DNA of 64,000 bases from assembly GCA_963832875.1 (NCBI GenBank), contig CAWHWB010000003.1:186001-250000 (forward strand), read 5' to 3'. Position 1 is the stretch's first letter; every line of letters starts with the position of its first letter. Below, one piece after another: positions 8,157 through 20,551 of this stretch. The translations under genes and the position numbers were made by a program. Under the pieces are notes generated by a model, which saw only the letters and a list, made by a program, of their open reading frames with translations, was not told where the DNA came from and made no database searches. This DNA comes from AP-15 sp963832875. Its GTDB lineage: Bacteria > Pseudomonadota > Alphaproteobacteria > ATCC43930 > CGMCC-115725.

Positions 8157-10235
8157 TTACCCGGCGCGCAGGTATTGCACGGCTTCGTCGCGGCGGAAGA
8201 GGTAGAGGAGGGTGCGCAGCGCCTGGCCGCGCGGGGTTTCGAGATGGGGGTCGCGGTCGAGGACGAGGCGGGCGGCATCGTGGGCGATCGGGACCAGCGC
8301 GGCATGGGCGGCGAGGTCCGCGAGGCGCAGGGTCGGGAGGCCGCTCTGGCGGGTGCCGAGAACCTCGCCGGCGCCGCGCAGGCGCAGATCCTCCTCGGCG
8401 ATGCGAAAGCCGTCATCAGTCTCGCGCAGGGTCGAGAGCCGCTGCCGCGCCACCTCGCCCAATGGCGGCTGGTACAGCAGCAGGCAGGTCGAGGGCTTGT
8501 CGCCGCGGCCAATGCGGCCGCGCAACTGGTGCAGTTGGGCGAGGCCGAAACGCTCGGCGTGCTCGACGACCATCACCGTCGCGGCCGGCACGTCGACGCC
8601 GACCTCGATCACCGTCGTCGCCACCAGGAGATCGATCGCATCGCCGGCGAAACCGGCCATGACGCGGTCCTTTTCGGTCGTCTTCATCCGTCCGTGGACC
8701 AGCCCGATGCGGCCGGGCATTAAGGCTTCGAGCCTCTGACGGCGCTCGCGCGCGGCGGCGAGATCGGTCTCCTCCGATTCCTCGACCAGCGGACAGATCC
8801 AGTAGGCCTTCGCACCCCGGGCCAGCGCGCGGCCGACCGCCGCCACGACCTCGTCGAGCCGTTCGAGCGCCACCGTGCGGGTATCGATCGCCTGCCGCCC
8901 CGGCGGCTTTTCGTCGAGGCGCGAGACGTCGAGATCGCCATAGGCGGTCATCATCAGGGTGCGCGGGATCGGGGTGGCGCTCATCAGCAGGGTGTCGGCG
9001 TCATGGCCCTTTTCGGCGAGCGCCAGGCGCTGCTCGACGCCAAAGCGGTGCTGCTCGTCGATGACGACGAGGGCGAGGTCGCGAAAGACGACATCCGGCT
9101 GGAGGAGCGCGTGGGTCCCAACCGCGATCGGGGTCAGGCCGGAGGCGAGTCCGGCCAATGCCGCGTCGCGCGGCCGGCCCTTTTCGCGCCCAGTCAACAG
9201 GCAAATCTCGACCCCGGCCGGATCGGCGAGGCGGCGCAGGGTCGCCTGATGCTGGCGCGCCAGGATCTCGGTCGGCGCCATCAAGGCCGCCTGCGCGCCG
9301 CTTTCGACGGCGCTCAGCATCGCCAGCAGCGCCACGACGGTCTTGCCGCTGCCGACATCGCCTTGCAGCAAGCGCATCATGCGCCGGGGTTGCGCCATCT
9401 CGGCGCTGATCTCGGCGATCGCCAAACGCTGCGCGCCGGTCAGATTGAACCCGAGCCCCATTTCAACCGGGACGGCGAGCGCACCCGAGCCGAGGATCGC
9501 GCGACCCCGGCGGCGCTGGCGGCGGGCGCGGACCAAGGCCACGGCGAGCTGGCTGGCGAACACCTCGTCATAGGCGAGCCGCTCGCGCGCCGGGGCGCTT
9601 GGCGACAAATCGGCTTCGGCGCCGGGGGCGTGGGCCTGGCGCAGTGCGTCGCTCCAGCCGGGCCAGCCGCGCCGCTTGATCAGAGCCGGATCGATCCATT
9701 CGGGCAGGGTGGGGAGCCGGTCGAACGCCGCCGCGACCGAGCGCTGCACCAGGCGCGGCGCCAGCCCGGTGGTCAGCGGGTACACCGGCTCGATCGGCTT
9801 CAGCCGGTCGAGCTCGTCGGGCCGCAGCGCCAAATCGGGATGCGGCATCTGCGCCATGCCGTTGTAGAACTCGACCCGGCCGCTGACGATCCGCTCGGCG
9901 CCGATCGGGTAGAGACGCGTCAGATAGTCGCTTTTGACGTTGAAATAGATCAGGACCAGGGTCCCGGTCCGGTCCGCGCAGAACACGCGATAGGGCCGGC
10001 GCCCGGTGCCTGGCTCATGCGCCTCGACCCGGACCTGCAGCGTCGCAATCTGGTCCGGCGCGAGATCGCGGATCGGCGGCGAGGCGCGCCGGTCGATGAT
10101 GCCGCCGGGCAGGTGCCACAACAGGTCGACGACCAGCGGCCCGGCCAGCCGCTCGAACAGCCGGGCGAGCTGCGGCCCGATGCCGGGCAGCGCCGTCACC
10201 GGGGCGAACAGGCGGTCGAGGATGGCGGGACGCAT
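8157..10235 (-). CDS. recG: ATP-dependent DNA helicase RecG
   Basis: 692 residues, the normal RecG length. It contains the N-terminal wedge/OB domain (LPGIGPQLARLFERLAG, then the fork-binding OB fold), Walker A in LQGDVGSGKTVVALLA, a DEQH box (LVVIDEQHRFGVEQR), the SATPIPRTLMMTAYGDLDVS motif III, and GRIGRG near the end of helicase domain 2. RecG reverses stalled replication forks and processes R-loops and Holliday junctions. An upstream in-frame extension to 10385 is non-homologous; MRPAILDRLF at 10235 fits the family start. Divergent from sdhE. Confidence 0.95.
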   Translation of the reverse strand: MRPAILDRLFAPVTALPGIGPQLARLFERLAGPLVVDLLWHLPGGIIDRRASPPIRDLAPDQIATLQVRVEAHEPGTGRRPYRVFCADRTGTLVLIYFNVKSDYLTRLYPIGAERIVSGRVEFYNGMAQMPHPDLALRPDELDRLKPIEPVYPLTTGLAPRLVQRSVAAAFDRLPTLPEWIDPALIKRRGWPGWSDALRQAHAPGAEADLSPSAPARERLAYDEVFASQLAVALVRARRQRRRGRAILGSGALAVPVEMGLGFNLTGAQRLAIAEISAEMAQPRRMMRLLQGDVGSGKTVVALLAMLSAVESGAQAALMAPTEILARQHQATLRRLADPAGVEICLLTGREKGRPRDAALAGLASGLTPIAVGTHALLQPDVVFRDLALVVIDEQHRFGVEQRLALAEKGHDADTLLMSATPIPRTLMMTAYGDLDVSRLDEKPPGRQAIDTRTVALERLDEVVAAVGRALARGAKAYWICPLVEESEETDLAAARERRQRLEALMPGRIGLVHGRMKTTEKDRVMAGFAGDAIDLLVATTVIEVGVDVPAATVMVVEHAERFGLAQLHQLRGRIGRGDKPSTCLLLYQPPLGEVARQRLSTLRETDDGFRIAEEDLRLRGAGEVLGTRQSGLPTLRLADLAAHAALVPIAHDAARLVLDRDPHLETPRGQALRTLLYLFRRDEAVQYLRAG

Positions 10236-10336
10236 ATCGGGTCTGAGCTGCGCGGGTTCGGGCTGACCCAAGTTCGGGCTGACACTACGATCGGGGATCT
10301 CTATATCCCTCTCGCGACACCGCCAAGAGCGCCTGA

Positions 10337-10609
10337 TTGATCCCTTCCTGCGATATCCGCCGCAAGCGCCTCCTGTTCCGGTCATGGCACCGTGGGACGC
10401 GCGAGAGCGACCTCATTCTCGGCCGCTTTGCCGAGGCTCATCTTGCCGGCTTCGACGCGGCCCAGCTCGACCGCTATGAAGCGCTCCTCGAATGCGCCGA
10501 CGCCGATCTGTTCGACTGGGTCAGCGGCCAGGCGGCGCCGCCCGCCGCGCACGACCACGACGTGACGCGCCTGTTGCTCGCTTTCCGCGCCGCGCCGCCC
10601 GCCATCTGA
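10337..10609 (+). CDS. sdhE: succinate dehydrogenase assembly factor SdhE (SDHAF2-like)
   Basis: 90 residues, the usual length. The signature RGTRE (RGxxE, residues 19-23) in SWHRGTRESDLILGRFA is the motif that contacts SdhA during covalent flavinylation. The C-terminal half has YEALLECADADLFDWVSG, also typical. The protein helps attach FAD to succinate dehydrogenase in the cytoplasm. The start is TTG at 10337; no ATG or GTG fits. Close linkage with recG and mfd is common in Alphaproteobacteria. Confidence 0.88.
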   Translation: MIPSCDIRRKRLLFRSWHRGTRESDLILGRFAEAHLAGFDAAQLDRYEALLECADADLFDWVSGQAAPPAAHDHDVTRLLLAFRAAPPAI

Positions 10610-10677
10610 CCGCGATCCGTTATCATTCTCCGAATGCGAAGATCGCTCTCACCGCCCAGTCCTCGCCAGACATCGAG

Positions 10678-10751
10678 GGTGGGTCCCTCTCCCCGTGCTA
10701 CGGAAGAGGGTGCCCACCCCGGACTAAATCCGGGAGGGAGGGTGAGGGTGC
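10678..10751. repeat. REP-like palindromic element before mfd
   Basis: GGGTGGGTCCCTCTCCCC ... GGAAGAGGGTGCCCACCCC forms an imperfect hairpin, followed by CCGGA-CTAAA-TCCGG, a perfect 5-bp hairpin, and GAGGGTGAGGG. Such CCCTCTCCCC / GAGGGTGAGGG palindromes are typical dispersed intergenic elements in proteobacteria. It lies between sdhE and the start of mfd. Confidence 0.5.
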
Positions 10752-10767
10752 CGCGGCAAGGGTAGAA

Positions 10768-14371
<3,604 letters not shown>

Positions 14372-14479
14372 GTTGGCCAACGACACAGCTGTTGCCGATG
14401 GCCGTCGGCATGTTGTCGGCCGTTGCAGGCGATCACGCGGCTTGCAGGAGGCCGAACTGCTGAAGTGCGGTCACCCCGA

Positions 14480-15027
14480 TAAGGGCAGCGGATCGCGGCG
14501 AAGCGGCCGGTGTCGACCGGCTCGAACCGGACGGCAGTCGCCCGGCGCTGGAAGTGCCGGCGGTGTGTGCCCGGCGTTGAAAAACCGGGTGGGCGCCGTT
14601 CCGATCAGGATAGATGGCGGTCAACGGGGTCGTGATCGAAATCGAACCGGCCGGGACGCGCCGACGGTGCAGCGCGACAATGTCGGCCGACGCGAGGCGG
14701 GTCAAACGCGCGACCTCTTCGAGATCGGGCGCGAACTCGCCCTCGTAGCAGACCGGCACCCGCCAGCGCCGGGCATAGCGATGCCCGCCCCGGCGGCTAT
14801 CGAGGAGGCTGGCGATCGCGCATTCGAGATCGGCCCGTGAGGTTGCCAACAAATCGTAATGGATCATCAGCGAGCGAAAGGTCGCCAGGGTTCGACGATG
14901 CCGGCGGCCGCTCGGCGCTCAGCACCGCATCGAGCCGCAATACTTCAAGGTTCAGAGTGCGGTCGACGCGGTCGCCTAACCCCCCCACCAACGCGCGATC
15001 GCCGACCGGCAGGAAACGCGCCGGCAT
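14480..15027 (-). pseudogene. pxpB: decayed 5-oxoprolinase subunit PxpB (KipI-like)
   Basis: Pieces of one PxpB protein lie in three frames. ARFLPVGDRALVGGLGDRVD (from about 15021) is the family N terminus. After a frameshift near 14865 come HYDLLATSRADLECAIASLLD and RVPVCYEGEFAPDLEEVARL. The conserved centre of about 40 residues (the GFLPGFAYL region) is deleted, because ALHRR joins directly to RVPAGSISI. Near 14600 the frame shifts again to give TPPALPAPGDCRPVRA, the family C terminus. PxpB with PxpA and PxpC hydrolyses 5-oxoproline; neither partner is nearby. Several independent lesions mean real decay, unlike the single-base breaks elsewhere in the window. Confidence 0.72.
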
Positions 15028-15089
15028 CGGCTTGCCACGCCGCGCGGAGCACTGCCGCAGCAGGAACCGCCGAGGCCGAACCGAGGCCG

Positions 15090-15827
15090 CTATCTCATCC
15101 CCAGCTGGGAAGCGGGCGGCTCGCAGCCGAGGCAGTGGGCGAGCGTGAAGGTGACCTTGCCGCTGTTGTCGTCGACGACGAACATGACCGGCACGCCCTG
15201 GCTGTCGAGCCAGACGGTGTAACGGGTCCTGCCGTCGACCTCATATTGGCGGGCGCGCACCGGAACCCCGTCGATCGTGACCAAGATTTCCGCGCCGCCG
15301 CTGACGCTGACCCGTTCCAACCGGCCGGTGTCGGGGCGCATCATCGTGTGCGAGTCGAGAAAGTTCGCCGACCATGGGTTGGCTGGGTGCACTGTCGCCG
15401 GCGCAGTGATCGTGCCTTGCGGGGAGGAGATCACAAAACCGTTGCCTTCAGCCCGGCCGCGGACCACGGTCGATTGGCTGCCCTTGCTGGTGACGCCCTG
15501 AAACGAGACCAGCCGGTTGCCTTGCCAATGCTCGGTCCGCTCGGCGTTCTCGCTGTAGAGCTGCACGCCCAACATCTTGACCTGGAAATGCGCCCGGGTC
15601 AGCACCGTGGTTCCGGAATTCGTCGGCTCGATCGTGTTGATATAGGTTCCGATATCACCGAAGACCGAATGCGTCACATTGTAGGTCAATTGCATCGCAG
15701 CCGCCGCCCGAGCCGCGGGGCTGATGGCGGCGACAAAAGCGAGCAAAGCGAAGATCGTGGCCACCGAGGAGGCCGCAACTCGGTGCGGCGCCAAACATTT
15801 CCCTACCGCGATGTTGCCCTCGGTCAT
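15090..15827 (-). CDS. secreted DUF6134 family protein
   Basis: 245 residues. An N-terminal signal peptide is visible (hydrophobic segment ATIFALLAFVAAISPAARAAAA, about residues 22-43, with an AxA cleavage site). The mature part, starting MQLTYNVTHSVFGDIGTYINTIE, is predicted to be all-beta, with alternating strands such as YEVDGRTRYTVWLDSQGVPVMFVVDD near the C terminus; this matches DUF6134, a periplasmic or outer-membrane-associated family of unknown function. ATG at 15827 was chosen over the longer frame because GGGGAGA lies just upstream and the signal peptide starts there. Confidence 0.78.
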   Translation of the reverse strand: MTEGNIAVGKCLAPHRVAASSVATIFALLAFVAAISPAARAAAAMQLTYNVTHSVFGDIGTYINTIEPTNSGTTVLTRAHFQVKMLGVQLYSENAERTEHWQGNRLVSFQGVTSKGSQSTVVRGRAEGNGFVISSPQGTITAPATVHPANPWSANFLDSHTMMRPDTGRLERVSVSGGAEILVTIDGVPVRARQYEVDGRTRYTVWLDSQGVPVMFVVDDNSGKVTFTLAHCLGCEPPASQLGMR

Positions 15828-16166
15828 GATTCTCCCCCCAATGGCCAGGAGCGCTGCCGGGAGCATACAGCCCTGGCCCTCCTTCCAAAAGAAAATATCG
15901 GGACAGGCTTCGCCCTGAACAAAGTGTGGCGAGGTGAGCTGTGCAAGAAGGTTGCGTTCCGGTTTGAAGTAAACGATGCAGATTGCGACCACGACTGGGC
16001 GCCGGACGAATTTTGCCGTCGAATATTCGCAATAGTTGTCGCCAGACCGCCTCGCCGCTCGCGGCAGTCTCGTCTGCGGCACCCTCGAGGGTCGATCCGC
16101 CAGGCGCGAGGTCGATCTCGGGCGAAATTTGCGCGCCGCAGATCCTAGGGGGCGCATCGACGCTAT
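15828..16166. other. 339-bp intergenic region upstream of the DUF6134 gene
   Basis: No gene recognised; open frames here are non-homologous extensions of neighbours. It must hold the DUF6134 promoter and the 3' end of the selenoprotein transcript. I see no strong hairpin with a T run. Confidence 0.4.
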
Positions 16167-17114
16167 TCACGGCTTGGATCGCCGCACCGTGGAAGGCTGA
16201 TCGCGCAGCACCCTGGCAACCTCCTTTTGCCGGTCGAATTCCCGGCGCCGGTGCTCGATCTCCGCCACCGACAGGCGCTCGATGTTGCAATAATCGAGTT
16301 TCCACGAGGGATCGTCGCTCCAGCGCAGCGGCGACTGCACCGTGGTCCGCGCCACGGGTGCCGTTTCGAGGACGCGCAGCGCCAGCTCTAGGGTGAAAAC
16401 CTGCGAATCCAGGTCGTTCGGCCGTCCGGTCGCGTTGCCCAGCGGGAAATCGCTGAATAGAAAGCGCGGCACGCCGCAAAATTCGACGATGTCCTTGGCA
16501 CACCCCATCACCACCGTGGCGATGGCGTGCTCCTCCAAATGCCGGGCGGCCAGGCTCACGGTCTGGTGACATACCGGTCAATTGGCAACGAGGATTGCGG
16601 CGTCGACCCGGTCGGCACGGCACCGCGCCAGAAGCTCCGGGCAGTCCTGGTCGAGCGTCGCCCGGTGACTGCGGTTGGTCGGAATCCCATGGAAGTGCCG
16701 CGCCAACGCGCCGATCCGTCTCAGCTTGGCCACCCGCCGCAATTGCGGCAGCGGAAACCAGGTGTTGCTGTCCTCGGCCGTGGTATTTGCCCGGTCATAT
16801 GCAACATGTGATATCCGCAGATCGTGGTCGCTCGCCGCATCGCCGGAATAGACCCGGTAGAACTTTGCGGCGGCATTGTATGGCGCGGCCGGTCCCTGGT
16901 CGCCTTTACCGGGCCGATAAGGTGCGGCCGTGGTGACCAGCGCGACGCGGCACTCGCCGAGTGGTCTTGTCAAAGGGTGGAACGGCGCTTCGGAATAGTG
17001 CGCCCAGCGATAGGGCGCGCCGTAGCCGAGCGCCTGGTAATAGTCCCGGATCCGCTGCAGATACGGGATCGGCGCGTCGCAATCGGGGGCGAAGCCGAAT
17101 TCCTGTTGGCTCAT
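16167..17114 (-). CDS. GrdB/PrdB-like selenoprotein with in-frame UGA (Sec179)
   Basis: Read through the UGA at 16580-16578, this is one 315-residue protein in a single frame. The N-terminal part has PHPLTRPLGECRVALVTTAAPY, the first domain of glycine/sarcosine/betaine reductase component-B-like proteins. The break reads AAILVAN-U-PVCHQTVSLAARHLEEH, and the frame then continues without interruption through VVMGCAKDIVEFCGVPRFLFSDFPLG, conserved in the same family. Sec179 and Cys182 form a UxxC redox motif; many homologues have Cys at this position (family knowledge). The start ATG 17114 has GGAG seven bases upstream and lies 19 bases after the amidohydrolase stop, so both are one operon. selD, selA and selB are in the same window. 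The substrate is unknown; a Sec- or thiol-dependent reductive cleavage is plausible. Confidence 0.88.
16542..16580 (-). promoter_or_regulatory. predicted bacterial SECIS hairpin following the UGA
   Basis: In the mRNA the stretch just 3' of UGA folds into two stacked helices. The outer helix pairs CCGG (bases 4-7 counted from the U of UGA) with CCGG (bases 36-39). The apical helix pairs CCAG (15-18) with CUGG (28-31) and closes a 9-base loop, ACCGUGAGC, which contains a GU. A stem-loop within about 40 bases of UGA with G and U in the apical loop is what SelB recognises in known bacterial SECIS elements. The fold was found by hand and no energies were computed. Confidence 0.5.
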
Positions 17115-17133
17115 TTCAACTCCGTCGAGAGCG

Positions 17134-18102
17134 TTAATGGGCAAAGCCAAACAGCAGGTGGGCATTATGGTGCAGGATCTTGTCGAGGTCGGCCGGGGGC
17201 AGCCCGAGCCGGCTGATATAGGCAAAGGTCTCCTTATACGCTTCATAATCCTGCAGCACCGGGTAGTCGCTGCCGGTCACCAGATGGTCGGCGCCAAAGG
17301 CTTCGAGGGCACAGGTAAAAGCGGCCTTCGAGCCGTAGCACACGGTGTCGTAATAGAATTTCTTCGCGGTCACGCTCGGCGCCTCGGCGAGGTTGGGATG
17401 GCCGCTCTGGCTTTGACCCTGCTGGTCGAGGCGGTTCAAAAGCATCGGGATAGGCCCGCCCAGATGGGGAACGATGAATTTGATGTTCGGATAACGGTGC
17501 GGGATTTGCTTGGCGATCATGTGCAAAACAAAGGTCGCGTCCTCTAGCGAAGTTCCGACCGCGGCGCGAAAACCGTATTCGGTGATGAACGGCGAACAGA
17601 TGCCGGTGCCGGCCGGGTGGACAAACAGCACGGCCCCGCGCCGGTTCATCTCCTCGTAGATCGGCTCGAACTCGGTCTCGGCGACCGAGCGGTTCAGGCA
17701 GATGATATTCATATTGACGCCGACGCAGCCCAATTGGTCGAAACCGCGCTCCATCTCGCGCAAGGCGGCGTCGATATGCGGCAACGGCAGCATGACATAG
17801 GAGGCGATGCGCCGCGGATAGCGGTGGGCGAGGTCGGCATAGCCATCGTTCAGCATCTGGACGGCTGTGACGCACTCCGCCTCGTCCGGCAGGTAGGGCG
17901 GATGGTTCGGCGACAATACCTGCTTTTCGACACCGGCTGCGTCCATCAGTTCGAAGCGCCCGGCGATATCCTCGGGCGAATCTGAGAACGGGTGGCGGGC
18001 CATTCCGCGCTTGACCGACAGATGAACCGGCGACGCAAAGCGGTCGCCCATGAACTCGCTGAAATTCTTTGGCGTGTAGTGAGCGTGGACATCGACGATC
18101 AT
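17134..18102 (-). CDS. amidohydrolase family 2 (ACMSD-like TIM barrel) protein
   Basis: 322 residues. Metal-binding features of the amidohydrolase superfamily are visible: HAH at residues 6-8 (IVDVHAHYTP), VHPAG in the middle, FIVPHLGGPIPM, and the late aspartate in TGSDYPVLQD. The closest-looking group is the decarboxylase/hydrolase branch around ACMSD and gamma-resorcylate decarboxylase, which cleave C-C or C-N bonds of small acids with one metal ion. It is the first gene of a two-gene unit with the Sec-containing protein 19 bases downstream, so the two probably act in one pathway. The substrate is not known. Confidence 0.85.
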   Translation of the reverse strand: MIVDVHAHYTPKNFSEFMGDRFASPVHLSVKRGMARHPFSDSPEDIAGRFELMDAAGVEKQVLSPNHPPYLPDEAECVTAVQMLNDGYADLAHRYPRRIASYVMLPLPHIDAALREMERGFDQLGCVGVNMNIICLNRSVAETEFEPIYEEMNRRGAVLFVHPAGTGICSPFITEYGFRAAVGTSLEDATFVLHMIAKQIPHRYPNIKFIVPHLGGPIPMLLNRLDQQGQSQSGHPNLAEAPSVTAKKFYYDTVCYGSKAAFTCALEAFGADHLVTGSDYPVLQDYEAYKETFAYISRLGLPPADLDKILHHNAHLLFGFAH

Positions 18103-18750
18103 GGCGTGGCAATCCCTTCCGCCGAATGGTGTTTGTTGCGCTCCTAGGGTAAGCTGGGGACACGCGCTCCGGCAAGGTGCCGGCCGGGTCGGTCAGAAAT
18201 TGCCGTAGCCGCCGCTACCGCTTTCCTTCCCTGTCGCTTGTGCAGACCCGCAGCCCGGAGGTTCCATTCGGGCTTCGATCTCAGGATCAACCCCGCCTCG
18301 ATTCCCGCTAAGAGGTCTACCGGAAGGCCGCCGTGATCAATCGGATGCTGGTTGGCGAAGTATGCAAACAAGACCACTTCGCCGTTCCTTGAAAGGATTG
18401 CCTTCATCTCTCGATGGACCCGCCGTGACATAATATTTTGTGTTGACGACGGCGATACTCACGCATTCGACTCGAAAAATGCGCCGCAGAACGGATATAT
18501 CTAATCTTCCCATCGACCACGAAGGCATACCCAGCCGAATCTCGTAAGAATCTGTCCGTGATCGGCAAGAACCGGACCGAATCGAATACGGCCGACCCTC
18601 TTGAAAGCTGGCAGAGCCTCGAGGGTCTCGCTGATGCCGTCACTTCCTCGCTGCTAGATCCGGTTATCGCAGAGGCCGTGCGTGCCAAGCTTTGGTTCGG
18701 CAACCCCAACAATACAATGATTGCCGGAAACATATTCCGCTTCAGTCGAT
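18103..18750. other. 648-bp stretch without a convincing gene; lower GC
   Basis: Base composition is visibly less GC-rich than the surroundings. A minus-strand open frame from an ATG at 18407 to 18144 (87 codons) and a plus-strand frame at 18558-18833 exist, but neither shows a domain, good codon bias or a recognisable homologue. The left end must hold the promoter of the amidohydrolase-selenoprotein operon. It may be a remnant of transferred DNA; that is inference only. Confidence 0.4.
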
Positions 18751-19836
18751 TCAGAACAGGCTCAGCTGATCGCCCTTCTCCGGCGGCGGGCGGAAGTGGG
18801 TTATGTCGAGCGACGCGGTCGAGCGCTGGCTGAACCCGAGCCGACGGCAGCCGCGGTCGAAGCGCACCCGCAGCATGTCGGCATAGGGGCCGGCGCCGGT
18901 CATCCGCGTCGACCAGGCCGAATCGTAGAGCTTGCCGCCATGGGTCTGGGCGACGAGCGAGAGCACGTGCGCCGCCTTGTCCGGGAAGTGCTCCTCGAGC
19001 CATTCGCGAAACAGGGTCTTTAGCTCGAGCGGCAGGCGCAGCAAAGTATACCCGGCCGAAACAGCGCCGGCGCCGCGCGCCCGTTCGAGGATCTGCTCCA
19101 TCGCGCTGTCGTTGAGCGCCGGGATCATCGGCGCTGCCAGCACGCCGGTCGGGACGCCAGCAGCGGCCAGCGCCTCGATGGTTTCAAGCCGGCGCTCTGG
19201 GGTGGCCGCGCGCGGCTCCATCACCTGTGCCAAACCGCGGTCGAGCGTCGTCACCGAAACCGTAACGATCGCCAACCGGTCTCTCGCCATCTCGGCGAGG
19301 ATGTCGAGGTCGCGACGGATCAGCACCCCCTTTGTGACGATCGTGACCGGGTGGCGAAAATCGCGCAGCACTTCGAGGATCGAGCGGGTGATGCCGAGCC
19401 GGCGCTCGATCGGCTGATAGGGATCGGTATTGCTGCCGAGCGCGATCGGCCGGCAGGCATAGCTCTTTTTGCGCAATTCGGCCGCGAGCAGAGCCGCCGC
19501 CTGCGGCTTGTAGAATAGCCGGCTTTCGAAATCGAGGCCGGGCGACAAGCCGAGATAGGCGTGGCTCGGCCGCGCATAGCAGTAGATGCAGCCGTGTTCG
19601 CAGCCGCGATACGGGTTGATCGAGCGGTCGAAACCGATATCGGGCGAGTCGTTGCGGGCGATGATAATACGCGTCGAATCGACGGAGAGCGTCGTGGCCA
19701 AGGGCATTGGTTCGTCGTCACCCGTGGCCCAGCCGTCGTCGAAGGCCACGCGCTTCTCGGCTTCAAACCGACCGCTGTCGTTGCTCGCCGCACCGCGCCC
19801 CTTGCGCGGGCCCCTTGTGCCCGTCATATCCATCAC
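18751..19836 (-). CDS. PA0069-family radical SAM protein
   Basis: 361 residues. The radical SAM iron-sulfur motif CxxxCxxC is at Cys79, Cys83 and Cys86 (RGCEHGCIYCYARP), within NPYRGCEHGC, the hallmark of the PA0069/Rv2578c branch, which is distantly related to spore photoproduct lyase. LGSNTDPYQPIER and PVTIVTKG are further family segments. The function is unknown in the literature I know; it is often near DNA-repair or stress genes. It is divergent from two transferase genes, which start 20 bases away, so they may share a promoter region. Confidence 0.87.
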   Translation of the reverse strand: MMDMTGTRGPRKGRGAASNDSGRFEAEKRVAFDDGWATGDDEPMPLATTLSVDSTRIIIARNDSPDIGFDRSINPYRGCEHGCIYCYARPSHAYLGLSPGLDFESRLFYKPQAAALLAAELRKKSYACRPIALGSNTDPYQPIERRLGITRSILEVLRDFRHPVTIVTKGVLIRRDLDILAEMARDRLAIVTVSVTTLDRGLAQVMEPRAATPERRLETIEALAAAGVPTGVLAAPMIPALNDSAMEQILERARGAGAVSAGYTLLRLPLELKTLFREWLEEHFPDKAAHVLSLVAQTHGGKLYDSAWSTRMTGAGPYADMLRVRFDRGCRRLGFSQRSTASLDITHFRPPPEKGDQLSLF

Positions 19837-19855
19837 CTCCCAGCATGCTCCGACA

Positions 19856-20551
19856 ATGGGAACAGTTCAAGAACCATCTTTGGTCTCGGTGGTGATTCCG
19901 GCCTTGAATGCCGCCGAGACGCTGCCGCAGGTCTGGGCCGCGCTGCGCCCCGCGTCGCTGATCGCCGAGATCGTCGTCGCCGATGGCGGGTCCGTCGACG
20001 CCACCATGGCCATCGCCGAAGAAGCGGGCATGCGGACCGTCGCCGCCCAACGTGGGCGGGGCAGCCAACTTGCCGCGGGCGCGGCTTCGGCATCGAGCGA
20101 TTGGCTGTTGTTTCTGCACGCCGACTGCGCTCCGGCGCCGGGTTGGACCGAGGCGGTCGCCGCCTTTATCAGGGCGCCGCAGGCAGCGGGACGCGCCGGC
20201 TATTTCGATTTGGCATTCGACGACCCGGCGCCCGCCGCGCGTCGGCTGGAGCGGATAGTCGCCTGGCGTTGCCGGGCTCTGGCGTTGCCCTATGGCGATC
20301 AGGGCCTGCTGATCAGCCGAAGCCTCTACGATATGGTCGGCGGCTTCGCGCCCTTGCCGCTGATGGAGGATGTCGATCTGGCGCGCCGCCTCGGCCGCCA
20401 TCGGCTTGCGCGCATCGGCGCCGACTGCATCGCCTCGGCGCGCCGCTACCGCCGCGACGGCTATTGGCGACGGCCATTGCGCAATCTCTTTTGCCTGTCG
20501 CTCTATTTCGCCGGACTGCCGCCCGAAGGGATCGCGCGGCTCTACGGCTGA
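19856..20551 (+). CDS. TIGR04283-type glycosyltransferase (rSAM/selenodomain-associated transferase 2)
   Basis: 231 residues of GT2 (GT-A) fold: VSVVIPALNAAETLPQVW at the start, EIVVADGGSVDATMAIAEEAG with the conserved DGGS, RGRGSQLAAGA and LLFLHADC with the metal-binding HAD. Proteins of this exact type were first defined as 'rSAM/selenodomain-associated transferase 2' and are now often labelled arsenosugar-biosynthesis glycosyltransferases. The stop overlaps the ATG of the next gene (ATGTGCC begins at the last base of TGA), and the next gene is the usual partner. The biochemical role in this organism is not known. Confidence 0.82.
   Translation: MGTVQEPSLVSVVIPALNAAETLPQVWAALRPASLIAEIVVADGGSVDATMAIAEEAGMRTVAAQRGRGSQLAAGAASASSDWLLFLHADCAPAPGWTEAVAAFIRAPQAAGRAGYFDLAFDDPAPAARRLERIVAWRCRALALPYGDQGLLISRSLYDMVGGFAPLPLMEDVDLARRLGRHRLARIGADCIASARRYRRDGYWRRPLRNLFCLSLYFAGLPPEGIARLYG

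Noticed and set aside
9003..10340. 445-codon open frame opposite recG
   Set aside because: Antisense shadow with Arg/Gln/Ala-rich composition and no family features.
14859..16148. 429-codon plus-strand frame over pxpB remnant and DUF6134
   Set aside because: Opposite a gene with a clear signal peptide and RBS; low-complexity translation.
16167..16577. A separate 130-residue gene after the UGA
   Set aside because: Conserved sequence (PVCHQTV) lies between the UGA and the first ATG, no RBS precedes that ATG, and the frame is continuous with the upstream part.
18404..19003. 199-codon minus-strand frame downstream of the radical SAM gene
   Set aside because: Its first half is an out-of-frame shadow of the radical SAM gene and the second half has no recognisable domain.
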